Origin: Tipula vernalis
Taxonomy: Eukaryota; Arthropoda; Insecta; Diptera; Tipulidae
DNA length: 64,000 bases
Assembly (NCBI GenBank): GCA_958295665.1
Contig: OY282560.1
Location: 47,306,333 to 47,370,332 of the forward strand
Reading direction: 5' to 3'
In this document: piece after piece, positions 28,228 to 38,986 of the stretch
Layout of the letters: every line of letters starts with the position of its first letter
Numbering within the stretch: position 1 is the stretch's first letter
The notes under the pieces: generated by a model
Seen by the model: only the letters and a program-made list of their open reading frames with translations
Databases searched by the model: none
Told to the model about the DNA's origin: nothing
Translations under genes and position numbers: made by a program

Positions 28228-30476
28228 ATGGTCCGATTACGATGATTGATACCTCTATCAATAGGTTTCGGGACCTGTAATTGCTGTAACAATTTTTATT
28301 TGGATTGCTCGATTATTTCTAATCATTTCTTAGAAAATTCAATTTTATTGAAAATTAACTGTGCTATAGCCCACAAGTTTTTGGGCGGCAAAAATCTAAA
28401 ATGGTCCGATTACGATGGTTGATACCTCTATCAATAGGTTTCGGGACCTGTAATTGCTGTGAGAATTTGCATTTTGATTGCTCGATTATTTCTAGTCATT
28501 TCTTAGAAAATTCAATTTTATTGAAAATTAACTGTGCTATAGCCCACAAGTTTTTGGGCGGCAAAAATCAAAAATGGTCCGATTACGATGGTTGATACCT
28601 CTATCAATAGGTTTCGGGACCTGTAATTGCTGTGACAATTTTCATTTGGATTGCTCGATTATTTGTAAACATTTCTTAGAAAATTCAATTTTATTGAAAA
28701 TTAACTGTGCTATAGCCCACAAGTTTTTGGGCGGCAAAAATTTAAAATGGTCCGATTACGATGGTTGATACCTCTATCAATAGGTTTCGGGACCTGTAAT
28801 TGCTGTGACAATTTTCATTTGGATTGCTCGATTATTTCTAAACATTTCTTAGAAAATTCAATTTTATTGAAAATTAACTGTGCTATAGCCCACAAGTTTT
28901 TGGGCGGCAAAAATCTAAAATGGTCCGATTACGATGGTTGATACCTCTATCAATAGGTTTCGGGACCTGTAATTGCTGTGACCATTTTCATTTGGATTGC
29001 TCGATTATTTGTAAACATTTCTTAGAAAATTCAATTTTATTGAAAATTAACTGTGCTATAGCCCACAAGTTTTTGGGCGGCAAAAATCTAAAATGGTCCG
29101 ATTACGATGGTTGATACCTCTATCAATAGGTTTCGGGACCTGTAATTGCTGTGACAATTTTCATTTTGATTGCTCGATTATTTCTAAACATTTCTTAAAA
29201 AATTCAATTTTATTGAAAATTAACTGTGCTATAGCCCACAAGTTTTTGGGCGGCAAAAATCTAAAATGGTCCGATTACGATGGTTGATACCTCTATCATT
29301 AGGTTTCGGGACCTGTAATTGCTGTAACAATTTTTATTTGGATTGCTCGATTATTTCTAATCATTTCTTAGAAAATTCAATTTTATTGAAAATTAACTGT
29401 GCTATAGCCCACAAGTTTTTGGGCGGCAAAAATCTAAAATGGTCCGATTACGATGATTGATACCTCTATCAATAGGTTTCGGGACCTGTAATTGCTGTGA
29501 CAATTTTCATTTTGATTGCTCGATTATTTCTAAACATTTCTTAGAAAATTCAATTTTATTGAAAATTAACTGTGCTATAGCCCACAAGTTTTTGGGCGGC
29601 AAAAATCTAAAATGGTCCGATTACGATGGTTGATACCTCTATCAATAGGTTTCGGGACCTGTAATTGCTGTGAGAATTTGCATTTTGATTGCTCGATTAT
29701 TTCTAGTCATTTCTTAGAAAATTCAATTTTATTGAAAATTAACTGTGCTATAGCCCACAAGTTTTTGGGCGGCAAAAATCTAAAATGGTCCGATTACGAT
29801 GATTGATACCTCTATCAATAGGTTTCGGGACCTGTAATTGCTGTGACAATTTTCATTTTGATTGCTCGATTATTTCTAAACATTTCTTAGAAAATTCAAT
29901 TTTATTGAAAATTAACTGTGCTATAGCCCACAAGTTTTTGGCCGGCAAAAATCTTAAATGGTCCGATTACGATGGTTGATACCTCTATCAATAGGTTTCG
30001 GGACCTGTAATTGCTGTGACAATTTTCATTTGGATTGCTCGATTATTTCTAAACATTTCTTAGAAAATTCAATTTTATTGAAAATTAACTGTGCTATAGC
30101 CCACAAGTTTTTGGGCGGCAAAAATCTTAAATGGTCCGATTACGATGGTTGATACCTCTATCAATAGTTTTCGGGACCTGTAATTGCTGTGAGAATTTGC
30201 ATTTTGATTGCTCGATTATTTCTTGTCATTTCTTAGAAAATTCAATTTTATTGAAAATTAACTGTGCTATAGCCCACAAGTTTTTGGGCTGCAAAAATCT
30301 AAAATGGTCCGAATACGATCGTTGATACCTCTATCAATAGGTTTCGGGACCTGTAATTGCTGTAACAATTTCCATTTTGATTGCTCGATTATTTCTAAAC
30401 ATTTCTTAGAAAATTCAATTTTATTGAAAATTAACTGTGCTATAGCCCACAAGTTTTTGGGCGGCAAAAATCTAAA

Positions 30477-31180
30477 ATGGTCCGATTACGATGGTTGATA
30501 CCTCTATCAATAGGTTTCGGGACCTGTAATTGCTGTGACAATTTTCATTTGGATTGCTCGATTATTTGTAAACATTTCTTAGAAAATTCAATTTTATTGA
30601 AAATTAACTGTGCTATAGCCCACAAGTTTTTGGGCGGCAAAAATCTAAAATGGTCCGATTACGATGGTTGATACCTCTATCAATAGGTTTCGGGACCTGT
30701 AATTGCTGTGACAATTTTCATTTTGATTGCTCGATTATTTCTAAACATTTCTTAGAAAATTCAATTTTATAGAAAATTAACTGTGTTACAGCCCACAAGT
30801 TTTTGGGCGGCAAAAATCTAAAATGGTCCGATTACGATGGTTGATACCTCTATCAATAGGTTTCGGGACCTGTAATTGCTGTAACAATTTTCATTTGGAT
30901 TGCTCGATTATTTCTAAACATTTCTTAGAAAATTCAATTTTATTGAAAATTAACTGTGCTATTATAGCCCACAAGTTTTTGGGCGGCAAAAATCTAAAAT
31001 GGTCCGATTACGATGGTTGATACCTCTATCAATAGGTTTCGGGACCTGTAATTGCTGTGACAATTTTCATTTGGATTGCTCGATTATTTCTAAACATTTC
31101 TTAGAAAATTCAATTTTATTGAAAATTAACTGTGCTATAGCCCACAAGTTTTTGGGCGGCAAAAATCTAAAATGGTCCGA
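30477..31180 (+). repeat. 868-bp duplication near the array edge (left copy)
   Basis: Monomers at 30,477-31,180 recur at 31,345-32,048 with an offset of 868 bp (five monomers plus 3 bases). Shared private markers are GTGTTACAGCC (near 30,784 and 31,652) and the 3-base insertion GCTATTATAGCC (near 30,959 and 31,827). The duplication lies within 1.6 kb of the array's right boundary. Confidence 0.85.
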
Positions 31181-32056
31181 TTACGATGATTGATACCTCT
31201 ATCAATAGGTTTCGGGACCTGTAATTGCTGTAACAATTTTTATTTGGATTGCTCGATTATTTCTAATCATTTCTTAGAAAATTCAATTTTATTGAAAATT
31301 AACTGTGCTATAGCCCACAAGTTTTTGGGCGGCAAAAATCTAAAATGGTCCGATTACGATGGTTGATACCTCTATCAATAGGTTTCGGGACCTGTAATTG
31401 CTGTGACAATTTTCATTTGGATTGCTCGATTATTTGTAAACATTTCTTAGAAAATTCAATTTTATTGAAAATTAACTGTGCTATAGCCCACAAGTTTTTG
31501 GGCGGCAAAAATCTAAAATGGTCCGATTACGATGGTTGATACCTCTATCAATAGGTTTCGGGACCTGTAATTGCTGTGACAATTTTCATTTTGATTGCTC
31601 GATTATTTCTAAACATTTCTTAGAAAATTCAATTTTATTGAAAATTAACTGTGTTACAGCCCACAAGTTTTTGGGCGGCAAAAATCTAAAATGGTCCGAT
31701 TACGATGGTTGATACCTCTATCAATAGGTTTCGGGACCTGTAATTGCTGTAACAATTTTCATTTGGATTGCTCGATTATTTCTAAACATTTCTTAGAAAA
31801 TTCAATTTTATTGAAAATTAACTGTGCTATTATAGCCCACAAGTTTTTGGGCGGCAAAAATCTAAAATGGTCCGATTACGATGGTTGATACCTCTATCAA
31901 TAGGTTTCGGGACCTGTAATTGCTGTAACAATTTTCATTTGGATTGCTCGATTATTTGTAAACATTTCTTAGAAAATTCAATTTTATTGAAAATTAACTG
32001 TGCAATAGCCCACAAGTTTTTGGGCGGCAAAAATCTAAAATGGTCCGATTACGAAG

Positions 32057-32670
32057 GTTTGTTTTATTTTGTATCGATGGTTGACCGTTGTCTTTTCGAC
32101 ACATGGTCCCTTTCCGAGCTTTCGCAGCCCACACTGCTCCTTGCCCAAGCTAACGATGTTCTCTGTTCTTCCGTGAGCTGACCCTCGGGTGTCTCAGCCC
32201 ACTTCTAGAGAATTCTAAATGCCGAACGACGATTTCTGTACCGCCTTTTCGCCGGAGGAATTTCTATCATCCCCCTTCCCTGCGCTGCGTTGGTACAGCT
32301 AACCCTCGAAACTAGTGCCCTAGAGTCAACCACCTTTGTTCCCTTCGAGGCCCCACCCGTCTGGTTCGAGATACCTCTCTTCGCTGATACCGGCTTTTGA
32401 GGAGAGCCGGTGCCCTTTGTTTTGTTTTTGTTTCATCCTTCCATTAGATTCCCACGAGTATCGGAGGAATAAATGTCCGCCTGCGCAGAGATCCGTATAC
32501 GCAGGTAAGGCTAATTACAACTGGATGCCGCCAGGTATCCAGAGGGCTCCGTTCACGACTGGGCTTTGTTCCCCTTAGCCTGGCAGATCGGGGCCCCAGC
32601 CTGGCAGATCGTCAGCACTGGTCGCTTAACACCTTAATCCAGCCCATTTGCCATCATTTAGCATGACCCG
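32057..32670 (-). mobile_element. LOA-clade LINE fragment, 5' UTR and start of ORF1, cut by the satellite
   Basis: Read on the minus strand, this GC-richer segment matches the 5' end of the LOA-type element at about 60 kb. One block is 32,630-32,646 against 60,032-60,048 (TGGGCTGGRTTAAGGTG). A second is 32,449-32,513 against 60,151-60,215, including CGGATCTCTGC. An ORF1-like start follows at 32,444 with the same Lys/Gln-rich beginning and CCGGCTCTC stretch as the other copy. Decoding on toward 32,075 gives the readable segment TPEGQLTEEQRTSLAWARSS. It is interrupted by a stop four codons after the start and another near 32,210. The element is cut within ORF1 at the satellite boundary, so it is a relic. 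The homology was judged by eye. Confidence 0.75.
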
Positions 32671-32678
32671 CCTTATAC

Positions 32679-32765
32679 CTAAATCGTATTGATTTTACTT
32701 TAAATCGTATTGATTTTGGAAAAGGGTGTGGAAATCTTATTGATTTTACTTTAAATCAAAGCGTT
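32679..32765 (+). repeat. Short direct repeats AAATCKTATTGATTTT (three copies)
   Basis: AAATCGTATTGATTTT occurs twice, and AAATCTTATTGATTTT once, within 80 bp, each followed by ACTTTAAATC or GGAAAAG. The cluster lies just upstream, on the LOA strand, of the region that matches the other LOA copy. It may be part of the element's extreme 5' end or of the host flank. No function is assigned. Confidence 0.7.
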
Positions 32766-32769
32766 TTTT

Positions 32770-34750
32770 TCTCAGTGTAGGGGTTTAACGGCCGTTTCAA
32801 CCCGGTATATGACAAAACGACAAAAGGCAGAAAAGAGAATATACCTACGTACCTAGGATATTTCTCCTAATGCGGTCAGGTAGGAGGGCTCTTTCTTAAG
32901 CGATTTTAATGAAATTTGATCCCAAAATGGCTTTTCCTACAAGCTCGATTAAAATGAGTCTAAACCTTAAATATTTAGCTTGTGCAATATGAAGATCTTT
33001 GAGTATGCTTCCATTACGATCAACATTGAAAAACTGTAGTAAAATTATGAATGATAATTTGGCAGAATTTCACAGAACTCTTTTTAATATACCAGCTTAA
33101 ACATTGATTTTGTTGCTGTAATAAAAACAAAAATAAATCCATACCATACCACAAAGACTCGAAAGCACCACTTATTTCAAATATTATGTTGAAAAATTAC
33201 AAAAAATTCAAACATGTAAAGGTTTCGAATGCTTATTAAAATTCATAGCAATCGCTAAATGGAAATTGGAAAATGAATCCATAAAAAATCATTTTCTCGA
33301 ATTTTCACTTTTGCAAACATAACACATAAAACGTTTATACAAAACCATCAGCGCCAAAAAGTTTTTCGGTGGATTCTAATTAAAACATCAAGAGTTTTTT
33401 GTTTTGTTTAATTCTTAATTTTTTTTTTTTTTTTTATTATAATTTTCAAAACAAGTTTTCATATTAATTAGATAATTTTCATTTCTCTCTCTCACTAATT
33501 AAAATTAAATGGTGTTTATGAATAATTCAAATAATAATAATGAAAATATACAAAAAATGCTAAGTGTATTTAATGAAAAGTAAATAACAAAAATAGGGGA
33601 GGGTTGTGCGGTCGAAAAAAAAACGGATAAACACGTAAAGCAGCTAAAGATTCAGGTCAAGAGCAAAACTATGTTTTGTGTGACTAAATGATTTTCTCAG
33701 TTGGTCGATTCGCGTCAACAGAAAATATGAAGTAATGCTTTAGGTAAAATATGGGAGCGGTTTGTTACTGGTAGTGCTGTTATCAGAATGTGACTAACCG
33801 TTTTAATTAGCGTGTACATTTTATTTTACTTTATACAACGGTTACCTTTCGTGCTTACATTATGCAAAAATGTGTTAAGCGTGATATTAAATAATAACTT
33901 TGCCGTCATCAACACTAAATAATTAGATAACATTACCAATTCTTTTGATCACTTTGGCATTGGGTAGAGTACTAGGTTCACCGAGATATTTATAGTAGAG
34001 GAATGCCTTGGCTGAATCGTTTGAACGAGTGCTTAGTATTCACGTTTGGTTGAGACGTATAAATACCATTCGTATTGCTTTGTTTCGTGGATAATCTTCC
34101 ATTTAATCGCTGGATTTTGAACGAAGAACTCGTTACCGGGAACAATTTCCAAACTTCTTTTTATCAACACTAATTGCACCATTGGTTCACTTACAATATT
34201 TTATTTCACTGATTTATCTAAAATAGAGCGAAATATATTGGCTATATATTGGCTTTATAAATGCCAGCTTAATCGTATTGTATCTGTTTAGGCATTTCTT
34301 AAACTCTGTTTCGTTTGGTTTGTTCTGTTTTCATGCTTTACAATGTGATTAGGACTAATAGGCATGATATACAACTTAAATTATCCAAGAGGCGAACCAA
34401 ATTCAATTCTGCATTCAAATGCTCTATATTACTCGAATGAGCATAACCTTGTCGAAGATTCGACCTTGGGGGTCCTCTCCCCCAAATCCAGTAGTTATGT
34501 ATGTTCTTTAATGAGGAATTCATGTTTATGACGTGCGCATCTCTGACCAGGATTTCAAATTCCATCAATCGAAGATTAATATAATGGATAACTTAATCAA
34601 TACAAGCATTCACATGCTGAAACATGTCGTTTCTTAATTATTCTTCAGCATATTTTGCTGCCATTTTGCAAATCGTCTAGATGTAGAAATAAAATAAATT
34701 TAAAATATAAAATCTAAAGGGCTGAAACCTTATAAGGTACTCAGAACCTC
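32770..34750. other. AT-rich non-coding DNA, no gene recognised
   Basis: I see no coding region or recognisable element here. It contains a poly(T) run near 33,420-33,437 and a short TCTC run near 33,485. A perfect hairpin lies at 34,466-34,485 (TTGGGGG, loop TCCTCT, CCCCCAA). A 76-codon minus-strand open frame at 34,338-34,568 spans that hairpin but has no recognisable domain and is probably chance. Confidence 0.6.
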
Positions 34751-34759
34751 GGTCTAGAT

Positions 34760-35468
34760 TAATTCAACTCCCAAATGAATCTCGAAATGAAGATGTTAAG
34801 TCAATCTTCAGCTTAACCTCCAACTCAATTTAAAACTCAACCTCTATCTCAATCGCAACAAAATCCTAAACGCAATCACCAAATTAACGGCCAACCCAGC
34901 CTTCAATTAAATCACCAAATCAACCCTTAACCTAACTCGAAATCAACCCTTACATAATTCCCCAACCGAACAACTCACACCCCAATGCAAGCTAACTAAA
35001 CCCTAATTCTATATCAACTCAACTTAGCTCGACCCAAATCTCAACTCTCTGCGTAACCCTTCACTTATTTTTTATTCAAAATTAACTCGATTCGAAAGCA
35101 ACATGCGTGTATGAACTCAACTCAATCTAACCGCCCATTAAACCCTAAACTCGACCTCAAATTAGTCCCTAATCGAACTTCTCTTTCAAGTCTAACTCAA
35201 TTTCAACTCAAACCTTACTCACCATCATACCAACAGACGTACCATCATAACTTTAAACAATGATTCCATTATACCATTACCTCATTATACCAACATACCA
35301 TCATGACACTAAACCATTAAACCATCATACAATCGTACCATTGTGCCATAATGACGTCGAACCATCACACCGTGATGTATATCTTACCATCAATCCACCA
35401 CCTTCATACCATTATACCATCATATCATCATAAAATCGTACCATCATAAAACGATACCGTCATACATG
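34760..35468 (+). repeat. Low-complexity ACTCAACC-rich then ACCATCATA-rich DNA
   Basis: From about 34,760 to 35,225 the strand is dominated by imperfect AACTCAACCY / AACCCTAAA-like words. From about 35,225 to 35,468 it changes to imperfect ACCATCATACC words. Both are degenerate simple-sequence DNA. Similar CTCAACCC-rich sequence occurs on the other side of the 108-bp array at 39,120-39,380, on the same strand. Confidence 0.75.
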
Positions 35469-35551
35469 TTTTACACTTCAATTTGATCCTTTTACACTTC
35501 GAACTGAAATTTTACTTCTCAAATTGGACCTTTTACATTCCAAATTGAACC
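35469..35551 (+). repeat. Four tandem copies of a 21-bp repeat (TTTTACAYTYC...)
   Basis: Units start at 35,469, 35,490, 35,510 and 35,531. Each begins TTTTAC and continues with a variant of TTCAAATTGRACC. One more copy lies in inverted orientation at about 38,951-38,985, on the far side of the 108-bp array. Confidence 0.8.
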
Positions 35552-35760
35552 CACAACAAATTATATGAATGGCCAATTAGGATAGAGCTTGGCTATTCCT
35601 TAACCAATTATAAAGTTCTGTAATATGGTAAATAAGAAAATAACTCAGCTATTAAACGGTTTTGATGAATTTCAACGTTTCCAACGAATAAAAGGAAATG
35701 TCACCCAAAAATTATTTTTAGACGAGGTTGTAAGAAATATGTCAATATGGCTTCTATAAT
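35515..35760 (-). repeat. Left inverted end of the 108-bp array (TIR-like, diverged inverted monomers)
   Basis: From CTCAAATTGGACC through GGCCAATTAGGATAG to CTTAACCAATTA this sequence aligns with the reverse complement of about 38,890-38,985, including CTCAAATTG-ACCTTTTACATT, CAAATTA and AATGGCCAATT. Its inner part is recognisable as diverged reverse-complement 108-bp monomers (AAGTTCTGTAATATGG, AAACGGTTTTGATGAATTT). The array therefore has inverted copies at its left end. Confidence 0.7.
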
Positions 35761-36057
35761 GTTGCCTATTTAGGTTTCTGTGAATCATGCAGCTGTTGAG
35801 GTTTCATTAAGACATCCTAAAAATACTATTTCAATTGCTAAACGATCAAGATTATTTCCGTAACAATATTTAAGTTCCATTAGAAACTACTTTCCTTGCC
35901 AATCCTTCGCTTTAAACTTTGGGTTACATTTTCTGAGTATTTGCTGTCAGAGCGGTAAGTTTGGTCTTGTCTAGAAAAATATAATGTGTAGCGGACACGT
36001 GTCTCAGTATTGAAACTAATAACGGTAGTGCAGAGTTTAGGAATTAGAAATTTTATT

Positions 36058-38935
36058 TTAAATCCTCATTTCCAATCTCGAAATTCGTTATACTTAGTTA
36101 AGGAATAGTAAAGTTCCGTCCTACTTGGCCATATTCCAGAACTTTATCTAAAAATCATTTTAAAAGCACATTACAATCGCACACGTAAAATTCTATTAAA
36201 ATCCGTTAAAAAATGGACAAGTTTATCATAACTGGCCATATGTATTCCAGAATTTCATCTAAAAATAATTTTAGAATTGTAATACTAGTCCACATACTTC
36301 ATCATATAATCGTTTGAGAAATAGCCAAGATGAAACAACTTGGCAATATTCGTGAACTTGATTTAAAAATCATTTTAGAATCCCATTTGTAACGCACATA
36401 TCAAATTTCATCGTAATTGGTTGAGAAATAGTCAAGTACATCATACTTAGCCATATTTCAGAACTTCCAATCATTTTAGAATCACATTTCCAATGCACAA
36501 GCCGAATTTCATCTTAATTGGATGAGAAATAGGGACGTTCCATCACACTTGGCAATATTTCAGAACTTGGTCCAAAAATCATTTTAGAATCCAATTTCCA
36601 ATGCACATGCCAAATTTCAACAAAATTGGTTGAGAAATAGACAAATTCCATTATACTTGGCCACATTCCAGAACTTCATCCAAAATTCAGTTTAGAATCC
36701 CATTTCCAAGGCGCAAGCTGATTATCATCATAATCGGTTAAGAAATAGACAAGTTTCATTATACTTGGCCATATTCCAGAACCTCATCCAAAATTCATTT
36801 TATAATCCATTTTTCAACGCACATGTCGAATTTCAATATAATCGGTTGAGAAAAAGGGGAGTTCCATCATATTTGGCCATATTCCAGAACTTCATTCATA
36901 AATCATTTTAGAATCCCATTTCCAATGCGCAAGCTGATTTTTATCATAATCGGTTGAGAAATAGGCAAATTCCATTATACTTGGCCACATTCCAGAACTT
37001 CATCCAAAATTCATTTTAGAATCCAATTTCCAAGGCGCAAGCTGATTATCATCATAATCGGTTAAGAAATAAGCAAATTCCATTATACTTAGCCATATTC
37101 CAGAACTTCATCCAAAATTCATTTTAGAATCCCATTTCCAATGCGCAAGCTGATTTTTATCATAATCGGTTGAGAAATAGGCAAATTCCATTATACTTGG
37201 CCACATTCCAGAACTTCATCCAAAATTCATTTTAGAATCCAATTTCCAAGGCGCAAGCTGATTATCATCATAATCGGTTAAGAAATAAGCAAATTCCATT
37301 ATACTTGGCCATATTCCAGAACTTCATCCAAAATTCATTTTATAATCCAATTTTCAACGCACATGTCAAATTTCATCATAATCGGTTGAGAAAAAGGGGA
37401 GTTCCATCATACTTGGCCATATTCCAGAACTTCATTCATAAATCATTTTAGAATCCCATTTCCAATGCGCAAGCTGATTTTTATCATAATCGGTTGAGAA
37501 ATAGGCAAATTCCATTATACTTGGCCACATTCCAGAACTTCATCCAAAATTAATTTTAGAATCCCATTTCCAAGGCGCAAGCTGATTTTCATCATAATCG
37601 GTTGAGAAATAAGCAAATTTCATTATACTTAGCCATATTCCAGAACCTCATCCAAAATTCATTTTATAATCCAATTTTCAACGCACATGTCGAATTTCAT
37701 CATAATCGGTTGAGAAAAAGGGGAGTTCCATCATATTTGGCCATATTCCAGAACTTCATTCATAAATCATTTTAGAATCCCATTTCCAATGCGCAAGCTG
37801 ATTTTTATCATAATCGGTTGAGAAATAGGCAAATTCCATTATACTTGGCCACATTCCAGAACTTTATCCAAAATTCATTTTAGAATCCAATTTCCAAGGC
37901 GCAAGCTGATTATCATCATAATCGGTTAAGAAATAAGCAAATTCCATTATACTTAGCCATATTCCAGAACTTCATCCAAAATTCATTTTATAATCCAATT
38001 TTCAACGCACATGTCAAATTTCATCATAATCGGTTGAGAAAAAGGGGAGTTCCATCATACTTGGCCATATTCCAGAACTTCATTCATAAATCATTTTAGA
38101 ATCCCATTTCCAATGCGCAAGCTGATTTTTATCATAATCGGTTGAGAAATAGGCAAATTCCATTATAATTGGCCACATTCCAGAACTTCATCCAAAATTC
38201 ATTTTAGAATCCCATTTCCAAGGCGCAAGCTGATTTTCATCATAATCGGTTGAGAAATAAGCAAATTTCATTATACTTAGCCATATTCCAGAACCTCATC
38301 CAAAATTCATTTTATAATCCAATTTTCAACGCACATGTCGAATTTCATCATAATCGGTTGAGAAAAAGGGGAGTTCCATCATACTTGGCCATATTCCAGA
38401 ACTTCATTCATAAATCATTTTAGAATCCCATTTCCAATGCGCAAGCTGATTTTTATCATAATCGGTTGAGAAATAGGCAAATTCCATTATACTTAGCCCA
38501 ATTCCAGAACTTCATCCAAAATTCATTTTAGAATCCCATTTCCAAGGCGCAAGCTGATTTTCATCATAATCGGTTGAGAAATAAGCAAATTCCATTATAC
38601 TTGGCCATATTCCAGAACCTCATCCAAAATTCATTTTATAATCCAATTTTCAACGCACATGTCGAATTTCATCATAATCGGTTGAGAAAAAGGCAAATTC
38701 CATTATACTTGGCCCAATTCCAGAACTTCATCCAAAATTCATTTTAGAATCCAATTTTCAGCGCACATGTCGTATTTCATCATAATCGGTTGAGAAAAAG
38801 GGGAGTTCCATTATACTTGGCCATATTCCAAAACTTCATCCAAAAATCATTTTAGAATCCCATTTCAATCGCGGAAGTCAAATTTCACTAAAATTATTTA
38901 AGAAATAGATAAGTTCCATCCCAATTGGCCATTTA
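36058..38935 (+). repeat. 108-bp tandem repeat array (about 27 copies) with 324-bp trimer order
   Basis: The monomer is recognised by TTGGCCATATTCCAGAACTTC, CATTTTAGAATCC and CATAATCGGTTGAGAAA. ATTCCAGAAC recurs every 108 bp (36,665, 36,773 and 36,881, for example). The variant AAAAAGGGGA lies at 36,851, 37,391, 37,715, 38,039, 38,363 and 38,795, all separated by multiples of 108 and three times running by 324. Central copies are nearly uniform, while copies at the left edge (36.06-36.6 kb) and the last one on the right are clearly more diverged, as expected where homogenisation weakens toward array ends. It is unrelated in sequence to the 173-bp satellite. No coding potential. Confidence 0.95.
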
Positions 38936-38986
38936 TTTAATTTGCTAAAGTTTTAATTTGAAATGTAAAAGGTTCAATTTGAGGTT
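38890..38986 (+). repeat. Right inverted end of the 108-bp array (TIR-like)
   Basis: The last diverged monomer runs into CCAATTGGCCATTTATTTAA and then TTTTAATTTGAAATGTAAAA, followed by GGTTCAATTTGAGG. This is the inverted counterpart of 35,515-35,640. About 100 bp align with indels and mismatches. The outer limit near 38,985 corresponds to about 35,515 on the left. No clear target duplication was found. Confidence 0.65.

Larger units (their letters stand above)
1..32056 (+). repeat. 173-bp satellite DNA array (about 185 tandem monomers)
   Basis: The whole interval is a head-to-tail array of one ~173-bp monomer, recognisable each time by AAATGGTCCGATTACGATGG near its start and by TTCAATTTTATTGAA about two thirds of the way through. 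Spacing between copies is almost always 173 bp; exceptions are 172, 170, 169, 151 and 176/177 bp. The monomer is AT-rich and carries two short dyads: TTCAAT/ATTGAA around a 3-base loop, and GCCCA/TGGGC around 8 bases. Copies differ at recurrent positions and fall into named variants that repeat in blocks. The array is open at the left window edge and stops abruptly at about 32,056. A unit near nucleosome-repeat length, lack of host genes and flanking dead transposons fit centromeric or pericentromeric satellite; that location is inferred, not seen. Confidence 0.98.

Noticed and set aside
15850..30467. Minus-strand open frames of 66-73 codons in the satellite
   Set aside because: They arise only where the 22-bp deletion or single-base changes shift the frame in particular monomers. 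Same sequence, opposite strand, no homology.
70..31888. The repeated ~64-codon open frames as a family of more than 150 small genes
   Set aside because: They are one chance frame copied with the satellite. The frame crosses the monomer boundary, overlaps its neighbour, has no separate regulatory sequence, and some variants lose it without consequence.
1..32056. CRISPR-like array
   Set aside because: The whole unit repeats with scattered substitutions; there is no short constant repeat alternating with unique spacers, and no cas-like gene.
1..32056. CENP-B box in the 173-bp monomer
   Set aside because: TTTCGGGACCTGTAATT begins somewhat like the box, but the required CGGG at the far end is missing.
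31867..32181. 104-codon open frame crossing from satellite into the LOA fragment
   Set aside because: The frame is formed by chance at the junction; its halves belong to unrelated repeats and opposite strands.
32336..32578. 80-codon plus-strand open frame
   Set aside because: It is the reverse-strand shadow of the LOA 5' UTR/ORF1 fragment, which matches the other LOA copy on the minus strand.
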